From contig CM043962.1 of NCBI GenBank assembly GCA_014529385.2, positions 36,919,098-36,983,097 on the forward strand: a stretch of 64,000 nucleotides of DNA, given 5' to 3'. Below, piece after piece: positions 24,044 through 34,910 of the stretch (positions are counted from its first letter, which is position 1; each line of letters opens with the position of its first letter). The stretch is from Adiantum capillus-veneris. Its lineage: Eukaryota; Streptophyta; Polypodiopsida; Polypodiales; Pteridaceae. Under the pieces are notes generated by a model. It was not told the DNA's origin, searched no databases, and was given only the letters and a program-made list of their open reading frames with translations. The position numbers and the translations under genes are program-made.

Positions 24044-24425
24044 TCTAACAACTTTTAGGTGTACTTTGGCACTTCAAGCCCTAGTTGCTACTCCTCTTTA
24101 CCCCTTTAGAAAAAGCACTCAAGCTAATGTACCCGTGGCTCAAATACCATTAATTGCAAGGAATAGAAGAGAGGGTCGTTCAACACCAAAACAGCACCGG
24201 CTCTTGTCAAGCTTCTAATAGCTCAATAGTGGTTAAGCCATAGGCAAGCCCCGTAGGACTCCACTATTAAGACCATAGCTCTCGACGGTCATGCCCCGTT
24301 AACTGACCAAAGGCAGGCACACTGGAAGGCTTTAAATCCCTATTCTACTTACTCACGAGCAATTAATAGTACCAACCATTTATAGCTAGCTTGAGGACCT
24401 CCCTTCTCGAGCAAGAAAAGAGAAA

Positions 24426-24443
24426 CTTTGTGCTCTGATACCA
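24426..24443 (-). other. Chromovirus primer-binding site (tRNA-iMet)
   Basis: Minus-strand TGGTATCAGAGCACAAAG lies one base inside the right LTR boundary at 24445. TGGTATCAGAGC is the complement of the 3' end of plant initiator-Met tRNA, the usual primer for plant LTR elements of this group. Confidence 0.92.
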
Positions 24444-24444
24444 A

Positions 24445-25225
24445 TGTAACATTTAATGGTCTAGTAACTTGTGTGTAGCGGAAAATAGCATGAACATAGT
24501 GAGCATTTCATTAGAATAGCTTCCTAATGAGAATAACAAGAGCGCTTGGGTGGAGAGAGCAAAAAAAAGTATAACACCTAGTTAGATAGCATGAACAATA
24601 CTTCAAAAGAGAGAGAAATTAAACACTGACAACAATTGAGGACCGTATTTGCATGGAGCGGGTCCCCCCTCCAAAAGGCTTTGTATTATGGTTTCTCCCA
24701 TCAAGAGAGACATTTTACAATACAATTCTTTGTGTTCCTTCAATACTAGCTAGTGCAATGAAGATGGAAACTTCATGCACTAAGCAAAACACTTATCAAA
24801 CACAACATCAATTCCCTCACGGTCTCAGACCCAAGACCTCACACGCCTTCGAAGATGGTGAGAGCTAGCGGGGTATGAGAGTAGATTGAGAGGAAAAAGG
24901 AGTATTCTTACGAGAAAGATGTACATCTCCTCACATAATCACTCATGTTAGCATAGCTTAGCTTAGTAATTAGCATCGTAGAGGAGATGAGCATGCATTG
25001 AAGCTTGGCTCTTGGTTGGATTTGCATCACAAAGCCAAGAGTTGTTGGTGTAGGCCTCCCTTCTCACAAGCTTGGAGTAGGTGGTAAGCTTTCCATTAAA
25101 GCTTGAGAAGGAGAGAGAGTCTTCTTTGCTTCACACATGAGATTGTGTGAGTGTGTGTGTGATAATGCCTTCCAAAAATAAGCCCCCTCTCTCTCTTGGT
25201 CGACCCCTCTTGCTATTTGCTCATC
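24445..25225 (-). repeat. Chromovirus 5' LTR, truncated
   Basis: Nearly identical to 17587-18313, then homology stops at 25225 where a CTAA-rich repeat begins. About 750 bp expected from the complete LTR are absent. Confidence 0.9.
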
Positions 25226-25640
25226 ATTGACATGCACTAAAATCTAACCTAAATCTAATCTAATTTTAAATCAAACATAAATCTAAATCTAATCTAATCT
25301 TAAACTCAAAATAAACCTAAATCTAATCTAATCTTAAATGTAACCTAAACCTAAATGTAATCTAACTTAAATCTAAATTTAATCTAGTTAATCTTAAATC
25401 TTGTTTTAATCTTAAATCTAAATCTAATTTAATCTTAAACTCAACATAAATCTAAATCTAATCCAATCTTAAATCCTAAACCTAAATGTAATCTAGCTTA
25501 AATCTAACATAGCTAGCTAATCTTAAATCTTGCCCTAATTTTAAATCTAACCTAATCTTAATCTAACGTAAATCTAAATGTAATCTAACCTAATCTTAAA
25601 TCTAATTTAAATCTTAACCTAATCTCTCTCTCTTCGTTTT
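25226..25640. repeat. Degenerate TAAATCTAA-type repeat tract
   Basis: Irregular iterations of 'aaatctaatctaatcttaaa' and 'cctaaatctaa'. No strand shows the plant telomere repeat TTTAGGG/CCCTAAA in register. It begins exactly where the chromovirus LTR is broken and lies inside the right end of the CACTA element. Confidence 0.8.
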
Positions 25641-25741
25641 CTCCCCTTACCTCTCTCTTTCGTTTTCTCCCCTCTCTCTCTCTCTCTCTCTTTGGTTTTT
25701 TATTCTCTCTCTCTCTTTCTCCCTCTTTCTCTTTCTCTTTG

Positions 25742-25793
<52 letters not shown>

Positions 25794-25863
25794 GTGTGTG
25801 TGTGTGTGTGCATTCTTTGTTTATGCATGTGTGTGTGTGTATGTGTTTTTTGTTTATGCATGT

Positions 25864-25909
<46 letters not shown>

Positions 25910-25919
25910 AAAGACACAA

Positions 25920-25968
<49 letters not shown>

Positions 25969-26048
25969 GGGGAAGAGAACATGAGAGAGAGGAGAGGGAA
26001 GGAGCATACCTGGTTCTCCTTCCTCTCCTCGCGCGCACACGTGTGTGT

Positions 26049-26097
<49 letters not shown>

Positions 26098-26130
26098 AGA
26101 GAGAGAGAGAGAGAGAGGGAGAGCAAGGGA
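25641..26130. repeat. Compound microsatellite: CT, GT, GA and a G34 run
   Basis: Successive (CT)n (to 25790), (GT)n, (CT)n (25864-25908), (GT)n, (GA)n (25936-25970), (GT)n (26041-26062), a run of 34 G (26063-26096) and (GA)n (26097-26117). Long repetitive ORFs on both strands here are artefacts of the repeats. Confidence 0.95.
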
Positions 26131-26214
26131 GAGCGCGGACTACCTCTTTCGTTTGAGTGCCGAAAACTCAGATATGAAATCTGAGTTTCTGGCGCTCTCC
26201 GTTTATTTTTTACC

Positions 26215-26329
26215 CTTGTTAGCGTCGCTATGGGCGTCGCTACGCAACAAATAGAATAGCGACGTCGTGGATTTTCACGTTTGAGCATCGCACTGCGAGC
26301 GTTGCTAATGTGAAGTACCTCTTGTAGTG
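26215..26329. repeat. CACTA right subterminal region and terminus
   Basis: Contains GCGTCGCTATGG, GCGTCGCTACG and ATAGCGACGTCG, the inverted counterparts of the left subterminal motif, and ends ACCTCTTGTAGTG at 26329. Confidence 0.88.
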
Positions 26330-26332
26330 ATA

Positions 26333-26392
26333 ATAAGTGTTTTTACAATGAGAGCTCCAAAAAATGGTATCCAAGTTAGCTTGCTGCTAACA
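26333..26392 (-). repeat. Element Z left (3') LTR, part 2
   Basis: Matches 42292-42351 (TAAGTGTTTTTACAATGAGAGCTCC...GCTGCTAACA). Completes the left LTR after the CACTA insertion. Followed by CCCCCCTCCTCGC, the PPT read on the minus strand. Confidence 0.88.
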
Positions 26393-26430
26393 TTCCCCCC
26401 CTCCTCGCATGTGTCGTTCTTGACATAGCT

Positions 26431-29400
26431 TTATGGGCTGAAATAATCTTCGGGTTGATGGCTGGCGACGAGGTCTTTAAGTGCATGTAGAGCCTTTTCA
26501 TATCTCATCTTTCTCTCTTTGTCTGGCACCTGCAAAAACTGCATAGTGACTCTGTTTTTAAGTTCGACTGCGGAGTAGCAGACAAATCTTGAAGTCAGGT
26601 TGCTGATCACTGGCCCAAAAATCTTTGTTCTCCAAGTGAAAAATCCTGTGTAGAGTGCTTCCTCAAACGCCAACATATTATGAGAAGGTAAGAACATGGA
26701 GCGGGCGTAGAAGCCATAGAGGACTTCTTCGGAAGGTTGGCCACTGAGATCGTAGCATAAACCCTTATTGCCCTCGAGGAAAGACATCCACGGGGCTCCT
26801 GCTTGCTTTGGCTCATGAAAGACTTCAATGCAGGTGAGCAACATTTAGCAAATTTTGTATAGCATAGCACATGAGAGATCACAGAGACTTTTGAAGAATG
26901 ACATGGCACCCATTAGGGTTTTCACCATGTAGTCCTCTGTCGGCGTTCCCTTTTTTGAAGCTGGTAATCTTGGATAATTCAGCCATATAGATCGCTTCTT
27001 TGTTATTGCCTCATGTGCTTGCCACGTCCTTACTCTTGGTACATGACAAAAAGTTGGATCCTTTTGAAGTGCCGCAAGTGCTCCTATGAACAGAATCAGG
27101 TATCTAGGGTTCTTGTTCAACCAGCTCTTTCTCCACTTAGGGTGGACGTCATCTGCGCCTTCTATTTGCATGTCTTTCTAAAGTCTTTCCTTGACCTGGA
27201 GTACCTTTATCAAGGGCTATGGCAGTGATTGTTGATGCCATTGTGCATTGATTTGGTTGGAAGCGAGTTGAGTAACATTGATAGAGTGAAGAACTCTCAA
27301 CTCCCAATCCATCACTACTTTCCATTGCTCATTTGTCTCCTGGGTAACCTTTTCTTTAAGTGCATCTTCCTCAGCTTTTGATAGCTGGACCGTTGGCACT
27401 TCATCAGCTTCTGTTAATGGTACTTGGAAATATTCTTCTCCACCTAGCCCTTCTGCTGGCTGTGTTTCCATCTCAGTGAAAGAGACTGAGGGAATATCAA
27501 TATGTGGCTGCTCTAACGTACCTGCTTCTTCTTGTGTCTCTTGTTGTCCATCTCGCAATAGTTGTTTGACTCTTTTCAGCTCGGCTATTTCCTTGAGCAG
27601 CTCTTCTTCTCGTTGTACCTGCATTAATGCCAGGTCTCTGCGTTGTGACTGCTCTAGATTTAGCTCTAGCTCGAGATCTTTATTCTTTTCCTCTAGTGCT
27701 TTGTACACTTCATCTGTACCTTTGATCGAGGCAACTGTGGGATTTTCTCTTATCTGTCACAAAAGGTTGCCCGATCGTTGATCCTCTGCTCTGAATATTG
27801 CAATGAGGTGTTCGCTACGTCTAGCCGTACTTGGATCTTCTGCACCGACAGAGTTGTAGTTAAGAGTTTTTTAGTCACATCTGTCAGTTGTTCGTCTTTA
27901 GTTTTGTAGGCGTATTAACTTCATGAGAAGTCCGCCTAACTCTTCCATTTCCTTTTGTTTCTTGTCTCTTGCTAGCTGGTGTTGTTCAGCTTGAGCTTTC
28001 AATCTCGGACTTGTCTTTGCAGATCAGTAATGACATTTAATATGTCCTCTAACTCTCCTTGGAGAGCGTTGATCACCATCTCCAATTCTTTAGCCTTTGT
28101 GCTGCGACTAAGTGCTGCTGATTGGAGTTTTTCTGTCATATCTTTCATTTGCTTTGCATATTCATTGACTTGGAGAATTACCTCATCGTTTGTCTTCCAG
28201 TCTTTAGTTTCAGTGGGCTACCTAGACGTTTCGGCAGTCTCTTGTGATTCTCTTGGTGGGGTTGTGGTGGTTGTTTGTTCCTTCCCTTGAGGCTGTGCTT
28301 TTGCCTCTTCTGCTTTGTCTGCTTGAGGCTTCATGGATGCCTCAACCATATCTTGTTGGGTTGTGGTAGATGGGCTTTACTTAGTTTCCTATTCCTTTGT
28401 TTGCTCTAACCTTGTTGACTCCTCTGGTTCAGGACTTGCTTCTCTTTACGGTTCTGGTTCTTTTGCTTTGGCTTGCTCCGGAGTATTTGTTGCCTGTTGT
28501 GCAGATTCTGTTGCTTCTTTCTATTTAGGCTCTTTTTCTTTAGTGGGTTCACCCTGTCTGGTTCTATCTATTGGTGATGATGGAGGGCTTGGCATGGGGT
28601 GGTTGTGTTGTTCCGTAGCAGGTGACAATGGTTGGGGAGACATATCACTTTGTTCATGTTGGGTTTCAGTCTGTTGTGTCGCTCCTGCTTGCCCTTGCTG
28701 CTCCGTCGCCTCTTTAGCTTTTCTTTTTGCTTCTTGAGCTTCTTTCAGCTTCAATGCCTTCACCTCCTGATACATTCTTTCCAATAGATCCTTTGGATCT
28801 TCTCCTTCTCTCCGTGCAGAGTGCTCTGTTCTGCCTTGAGCTTGGCGGCTTCGTTCATAAGAGTGCTTCTCTCTCTCAAACCTTGCCTGCTTTTGTTGAG
28901 GCTCCTCTTGATGTGTTGCCACTACTTTTTTTTTTCATCTCTTCAATGTTGGCTCTTCTTTCCTCATAGTCCGAGCTTTCGCTGCTATGTCTTTCTGGAG
29001 AGCTCTCGGCAGAATCTTCATCAGATTTGTAAATTTCTTTTGGTGGACCTTGTGGCTCGAGGGGATGGTTGTGCAGACACGATCCATGTGTTTTGATCTG
29101 GGGTAGGTGACAAATTGTCTGCCATGTTGATAGCATGGTAGGCTATTCTTGTGAGTACCGCAGGTGCTCCCAGATATGTTATCTTACCCTCTTTTTTTGT
29201 ACCCTTCAGTGTGGATAACACATACTGTGAGTGGTCGATGGGTTTCCTGGTTGTCGACTTTAACGCTTGTGTAAAAATAGTCGCAACTGCATGATTGGGT
29301 GTTGTGTATCTTGGCGGTCTCTTCGCGAGAAAGTAGAAGAGTTGACGATATAATCTTGCTGGTTCTTCCACTTGCTTCTGGATAAGATCGACAAATGTTG

Positions 29401-29703
29401 CAGCAGCGGTTTCCTTGGTGAATAGGAGCTCATAAGCTTTCTGAAAATCTACTCCACATGGTTCTTGGTCATAGAACTCTCTGAGCCCAAGCCTTCTGTT
29501 AGCCTCTTTTGTCTTGGGCTTTGCTGCGACATCATAGATCTCTTTCGGCAGAAGTTGAGTTCTACCTGATGTCCTTCTTCACTTTTGAATCTACCTGTGA
29601 AAACCATTGTGTTATTCTCCTCAAGCTGTCCTTTAGACAGATAGGTTGCTTTGTCCGTCTTTACTGAACTAGGGTCCAGTTGGTATGGTGGTAGCTCTTG
29701 CAA
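26431..29703 (-). pseudogene. Element Z internal coding region: coiled-coil protein of unknown family, decayed
   Basis: Minus-strand coding blocks run 29703-29449, 29371-29021, 29136-28876, 28922-28521, 27708-27217, 27171-26845 and 26844-26431; frames shift and stops intervene, so about 1,000 codons are no longer continuous. The N-terminal third has a globular look (RLYRQLFYFLAKRPPRYTTP, ITYLGAPAVLTRIAYHA). The centre is highly charged and Gln-rich (QEEPQQKQARFEREKHSYER; KALEEKNKDLELELNLEQSQ), a clear coiled coil. The last third is globular again (SWLNKNPRYLILFIGALAAL; PWMSFLEGNKGLCYDLSGQP). No CCHC, protease, RT, RNase H or integrase motif is present. It sits where gag would be in element Z. 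I do not recognise the family. Confidence 0.6.
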
Positions 29704-29759
29704 CTTCTCCTTTTAAGTGACCCTCTTCTTGGCCTTCTATGCAGCTTGCATGGCTCCTG

Positions 29760-31935
29760 CTTTAAGTGAATAGAGTGTCAAAGTTAGAAAATTTGGCAGA
29801 TTCCGCCCTAAATTGTCCTTTAGTTTGAATTGCTGACAAACTGAGTCCAATTTGCTTCAAATCAACTTTTGAACATGCGTAGATGCATAAAAACATGTAA
29901 TGATCAAAATCATGAAGTCTAAACAAAAAATTGCAACAAAAGTAAATAATCGCGATTATTTATAGCTGAGAGATTTTTTCAACTTCTTGCAATTTTGACA
30001 TTATAGGATTGAAGTATGCATCAATTAGATACTCTGAGTGAAGTGTGGACTCATTTGAGTGCATAGGGTGAAAATGGTACCAGATTTAGACTTTAGGTCT
30101 CTGAAACAGTAGATGTAAAGGACTTTTGAGATTTTGAGCTCCAAATTTGTTTGAACTTGGTTAGTGGGCTTAGGACATCATGTACTTTGGCCCCATGATG
30201 GCAAAGTTACATTTTCCCCCATCTTGGCAAAAAAGTACATAGTCGCGATTATTAACTTTTTCATCAAAATGAACATTTTTTGGTGCAACTTGGTTCTACG
30301 TTGGTGTAGACCCTGTGTATGTGATATGAGGTGATTTGGATGAAAAATGTGACTCATAACTCAGAAATTGGTTTGAAAGGATTTCTTTGCATTTTTTGGT
30401 AATTTTCTAAGTTATAATTGATCATTTTGGTTCATATTTGAAATGTGGCATGGAACAGGTGTGTACAAGTGATAGGTGAGATGATGATACCATTTTCAAG
30501 CCAAAATATTGCAAAAGTAAAAATAATTATGATTATTTACAGCAGTTAGCTTTTTCTTGCAAAACTTAAAAATTTTGACCTAAACATATTCTATACACCT
30601 AAAACAATTCCTAAATTGAATTTGGTAAAATTTGGTCTTGTCGGCATCACTTCGTGCTTGGTTGACTCTGAAATCATCGATTTTTGTGAATACATGGCAT
30701 GTAGAATTGGTTAGTCACTTTTGAGGCTATGGACTTGTCCGCTACATAGTCTTGAAGCAACTCGTCCAGTTTTGGCCCATTTGGAGTCAGTTTGACTTTG
30801 TATGTCAAATTTGACGCTTTGTAGCCTTTGAGCCGTTTTATGCTTTTCGAGGGCTTGGCTTTGATTGATTTTATGAAACCAATCATAAACATTGTGTATA
30901 GACCTCCTATGTAAGCTGTATGTGGAGCCACAATCCAATTCTGGCATTTGTCAAAAACCTAGCTTTTCTACTTGGAACCCCCTCAACCCTTGTCGAATGG
31001 TCAACTATTGATATAGAAGTGTTTTATTATGTTGGGGCATGCTACAGTTCAAGTCTCATCTGATTTGGTTGAGCTGACAGGCTGCTATGGTCGATTTTTC
31101 GTCATAGGTCTTCGTGCACTGCTTGGATTCTAGGGTTTTTTTCAGGGGTTTAGACTAGCTACCGGCCGTACAGAATGGATCAATTGATAAGTATAGAACT
31201 TATCCCTCATGTGTCGTGTGAGACGGCGCTGAAAACAAGCAACTGTGGACTCCAGAAAATGCATGCGAAGAAGGTCGAAAAGCTCTCTCTCCAAAGGAAA
31301 CAAGTGGAAATGAGGTGATTTTAGCCTACCTTGGGTATCTATACTCGGACTTCCCGGACCACTTTTCCCCAAACTCCTCTGTTAGTCCTACTAGGTCGTG
31401 AAATCTATGCTAGACTCAAAAATTTCCCCAATCAGATTCCTGTAGCTCATTCTGCAGGAATTTTGCAAAAGTAGGTCTCGTCGCATAATTTAGGCTTCCC
31501 GCTTCCATCTGCCGATTTGATTGAAATTTTTTGTGCCTGTCGCCTTGTCTTTCTGATCATTATCGTATCTTCACTTTTTCCATCTGAGCTCCCTTGCTAT
31601 TCATTATTTGATTTTGACCTGTTTACTGAAAAAATCAAAGATAATAACAAAATACACTAAAAAAGCAAAGTAAAAATCCAATAATTAAGAAAATCCATTG
31701 GAAAACACAGCTTTATTGTTTTTTGTTGGATTTCTCCATTTTTAAGTCTCGACATCAAGAAAAATAATAAAAAAGGACTATTTTTTGATAGTATATACAC
31801 TATTTACACTCATTGGGGAGATAATTTCAGCTAAATTCCCTTGTTGATAATTTATAAGGGCATTATTAAGTAATTTTGCAAAAAATCACACGTTAATATC
31901 AAACTTTTTTCTCTCTCTTCAAACATTGCCCTTAA
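29760..31935 (-). other. Element Z spacer 2, with palindrome array
   Basis: Non-coding AT-rich spacer. Three palindromic cores centred near 29951, 30246 and 30530 (AATAATCGCGATTATT, AGTCGCGATTATT, AATAATTATGATTATT) are spaced about 295 and 284 bp. Text between them is alike ('aaaaatttcattgaatttgg'-type phrases), suggesting diverged tandem units. Confidence 0.75.
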
Positions 31936-32379
31936 TTACTTAGTGCCCTTCCACCCCTCATAGATGGCGTACTCCGGGCCGACTATATGAATCACACCAT
32001 TATGATGTGCAAGAGTTGATTCTTGAGTAATTAACTCAAGGGTTTTTGATGTCGAGGCTTTCTGATGCTGTCTTCCAAAGAGCAAATCTTGTAGCTTGTG
32101 TGATCTTTGCTTGATTGTACCATCAGGATGCTTTAGCACGCCGATTGCCTGAGCTGGTGGTATCAATAATGGTGGTTGTTGAGCTTTTTTTCGCCATTAA
32201 TACCTTGATTTGCTTTGTGCAGAATGGTGTTGTTGAGTTTTCTGAGACGTGTCTGAGACTTCTTCAAGGATAGTGTGCAAGCGATTGCCTTGATTCACAC
32301 TCTCTTTGGTGGATACTCTACTCGAGGTTTCTCCAAATATGCCTTGATTTTCTAGTATACGACCAGATCTAAGGTTCAT
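31936..32379 (-). pseudogene. Short coding block in element Z, unrecognised
   Basis: Two ORFs, 32379-32197 (MNLRSGRILENQGIFGETSS...) and 32166-31936 (PPAQAIGVLKHPDGTIKQRS...), probably one frame broken near 32180. Small, basic, with no domain I recognise. It lies 5' of the large coiled-coil block between the two palindrome arrays, so may be the remnant of a leader ORF. Confidence 0.4.
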
Positions 32380-32699
32380 AAAGACTTATGAAGCCCTGGA
32401 TAGAGTACTTACCGTCGGATTGACTTGTTGTCAATTTCTTCCACTTGACTTGATTGCAACTTCTGTCAAGCTGTGAATTCCTTGTCTGCAACCTGATTCC
32501 TCTATCAATTTTGATCAAGTTAGCTATTCTTTCACAAAGAATGTATAGTTTTTGCTAACTATTGTGATTGGTTTATGTGTATCACTTCAAATCGAGCTGA
32601 TTGAGTCAGCAGTTGAGACTTTCAGACCCTAATTTTGCAAAAAGTCAAACAACTAATCTGCAACCTGAAAACTGAGTGAACGTGTATCAATTTGAATCC

Positions 32700-33860
32700 G
32701 ATTGAATCCAAAATTTCCCGGTGGCCTTGTATTCTGTTGGTCTAACAATGTATAAGTTTAAAAGTCAAAATTGGTGTCTCTGTATAGCAGTAGTAAATAA
32801 TTGCGATTATTTACTTTTCTCAGTTTTTTGTACTTTTTGGCATGATTTGCCAAGTGTACAATTTGTTAAGGTTCCTTGGACAAGTTTCACTAAGTTTGGA
32901 CAAAATCTGTTCAAGTCTAGCAAGTGTTTCATGTCCGCAGACTCTGATTTCAAGAATCTCGCTTAAGTCTCACTTTTGTGATTCACATTTCACCAAAATT
33001 GATTTGCCTGGTCTACTTGATATGCTTGACCTTGTGGTATACTAAAATGTACAAGATTATCAATTTTTGAAGCAGATGTAAATAATCACGATTATTTACT
33101 CCAGCTATGTTTTTGCAAGTTTTCATCCCAATCTTGACACAGATCTGTTAAGTATCTCAACTTAAGCACCCTAGACAAGTTTCATCAAAGTTTGGACAAT
33201 TTTTGGTTCAAATGGTCATCAGTTTTGTATCTGGAGGCTCACTTTGCAAATTTGGTCACAATTTTCAATCCAATGATCCAAATCTTACCAAATTTGATTT
33301 GTAGGTTTATTATAACATGGTAAAGCTAGTGGTATGCTAACTTGGTCAAAAAAGTTAAAAAATGGGACAGATGTAAATAATTGTGATTATTTACTTCTGG
33401 CAAATTTTTGTATCTTTTTGGTCAACTGAGAATCTACACATGTCTATCACATCAATATAAGCCTATGAATCAAGTTTCATTGAGTTTGAACAAAAATTTT
33501 CCCAATTTACACTCAAGTTCTTAAAAGTCAGTACAGACTTTAATTTTCACCCAGTTTTTGGTCAATTTGGTGATCCAAATTCTATGTGCCTTTACAAAAG
33601 TTGTTTGTACACATGCAATGAGTCACTGGTATCAACCTTGGTCAGTTTTGAGCTGAAAGTCAATAATCGCGATTATTTACTTTAGACTCAAAATGAACAC
33701 TTTTTTTCACTTTTTCAATGGACAGTCTTTTCATGAGTTTTTTAAAGCTTATGAATCAAGTCAAAACTTAATTTGGCCTAAAATGTCAAGAAAAATAAAT
33801 AGTCTGAGTTTTTGCAAACTCTTGAAATTTTTATCTCAATGTGTCCTTGAGCTTACCCAC
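32700..33860 (-). repeat. Element Z spacer 1: about 290-bp units with a conserved palindrome
   Basis: Palindromic cores at 32793-32814, 33078-33099, 33373-33394 and 33659-33680 follow the form TAAATAATCGCGATTATTTA with centres TGCG, CACG, TGTG and CGCG. Spacing is 285, 295 and 286 bp. The palindrome is better conserved than the sequence between. The central changes are exactly C-to-T or G-to-A, as expected for decay of methylated CpG. Confidence 0.85.
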
Positions 33861-34367
33861 TAGTTCATACAACTTTTAAACATACTCTCCAGTCGAATTG
33901 AGTGATTGGTAGTCTTTTCATTCTATTTCTAGTCGTAGACTTGAAATTCTGCAACTTCAAATAACAACTCACAATGATTCCATCAGAGAGAGCAATGTTT
34001 TGAAATCCACCTCGGATTCTACTTACCCTACTCCTATGTTCTACTGCAATGGGGTTGTGAAAAGTGTCCACAAACACTCATTTTCTTTTTTTTTTTAATG
34101 GTTTTCTGAACCTTGATCTTAAGACTTGTCTCGTCCATCAATCATTCTCAAAATCCTATCCTAGTTATACAATCCTAAAGGTACTCAGCAAGTACGATTA
34201 ATTTCAAGCTACCTCTACACAACAAAAGATGACAATGTTAAGCTATGCGATTTCTAAAAAAGAAAGTTTCTACTCTAGGAGATCCTAGAGAAAGTTAAAG
34301 GATAACTTCACAAGACGCTCGTGTTTTTCCCTAGTTTAGGTCTCTTCGATCCCCGAAAACAATGCCA
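33861..34367 (-). other. Element Z 5' leader and PBS region
   Basis: Between the right LTR and the first palindrome spacer. The minus strand starts TGGCATTGTTTTCGGGG directly beside the LTR, in PBS position. A 70-codon ORF at 34077-33865 has no recognisable feature. Confidence 0.5.
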
Positions 34368-34910
34368 TGTGGGACGGGTGTCTAATCTCACTCCTATCTT
34401 ATTGCAGATTTAGGGAGAACCACATTAAATTGTCAATCCATGGGACGAAGATGACTCGACTAATGCATAGAGGCTACAAGAGATTGTCAATCTCTTGGAA
34501 AACAACAAACAACTCGCATCTAACTCAAGCTACACTCAAGTGTCGGCAAAAAAATCACATTCGTTACATAATCAAATGACATCCAAATGTAGCGAAACTT
34601 CTAGGACAAGTTTATAAAACCTAAGCACACATGCTTATGGTCTCAAATCCCACTTTAGGTCAAGTGCAAAAATCACAATTATTAACAACAATGGATTTTT
34701 GACCTAGTCGTTTTCGACCCAGAATGCATTTAAATGCTTAGTAATGATGTCCCAATACCCCGCCTATACTTAGTTCTTGATTTTGAAGTGTAAATTCCTA
34801 CTTATGATGAAATTAGGCCGTGGGTCATCGACGCCAAAAGCTACGAAATACCGTAAAATGCTTACGTCAATGCATAGAGCTCTTACCTGCGGTTGCAACG
34901 CAACAGACGT
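34368..34910 (-). repeat. Element Z right (5') LTR, part 1
   Basis: Collinear with 14329-14888, with several substitutions and an indel near 34540. Interrupted after 34910 by the Tat-type element and completed at 42005-42351. Confidence 0.9.

Larger units (their letters stand above)
17587..25225 (-). mobile_element. Ty3/gypsy chromovirus nested in the CACTA transposase gene
   Basis: Left (3') LTR 17587-19113; right (5') LTR begins at 24445 with the identical TGTAACATTTAATGGTCTAG but matches only to about 25225 (...gctatttgctcat), so roughly half of the right LTR is missing. PBS next to the right LTR is TGGTATCAGAGCACAAAG on the minus strand, matching plant initiator-Met tRNA. A PPT-like AAGAGAGAGG (minus strand) precedes the left LTR. 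Polyprotein relics lie at 19468-24043. No matching target duplication is visible because the right end is deleted. Confidence 0.9.
15168..26329 (-). mobile_element. CACTA (En/Spm) DNA transposon, with nested chromovirus
   Basis: Left end CACTACAAGAGGT at 15168, right end ACCTCTTGTAGTG ending at 26329: perfect 13-bp inverted termini of CACTA type. Target duplication ATA at 15165-15167 and 26330-26332; the empty site in the other LTR of element Z has a single copy. Subterminal regions are filled with GCGACG/CGTCGC repeats. The interior holds a decayed TNP2-type transposase (15521-17584), split by a chromovirus from 17587. The 5' part of the transposase gene is missing, apparently deleted together with part of the chromovirus right LTR. 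Confidence 0.93.

Noticed and set aside
25226-25640. Interstitial telomere repeat
   Set aside because: Units are AAATCTAA-like and irregular; the plant motif TTTAGGG is not present in register.
25692-26288. Ser-Leu, His-Thr and Gly-rich ORFs
   Set aside because: Artefacts of compound microsatellites and the G34 run.
27979-28969. Plus-strand ORFs of 80-134 codons
   Set aside because: Antisense shadows of the minus-strand coiled-coil region of element Z.
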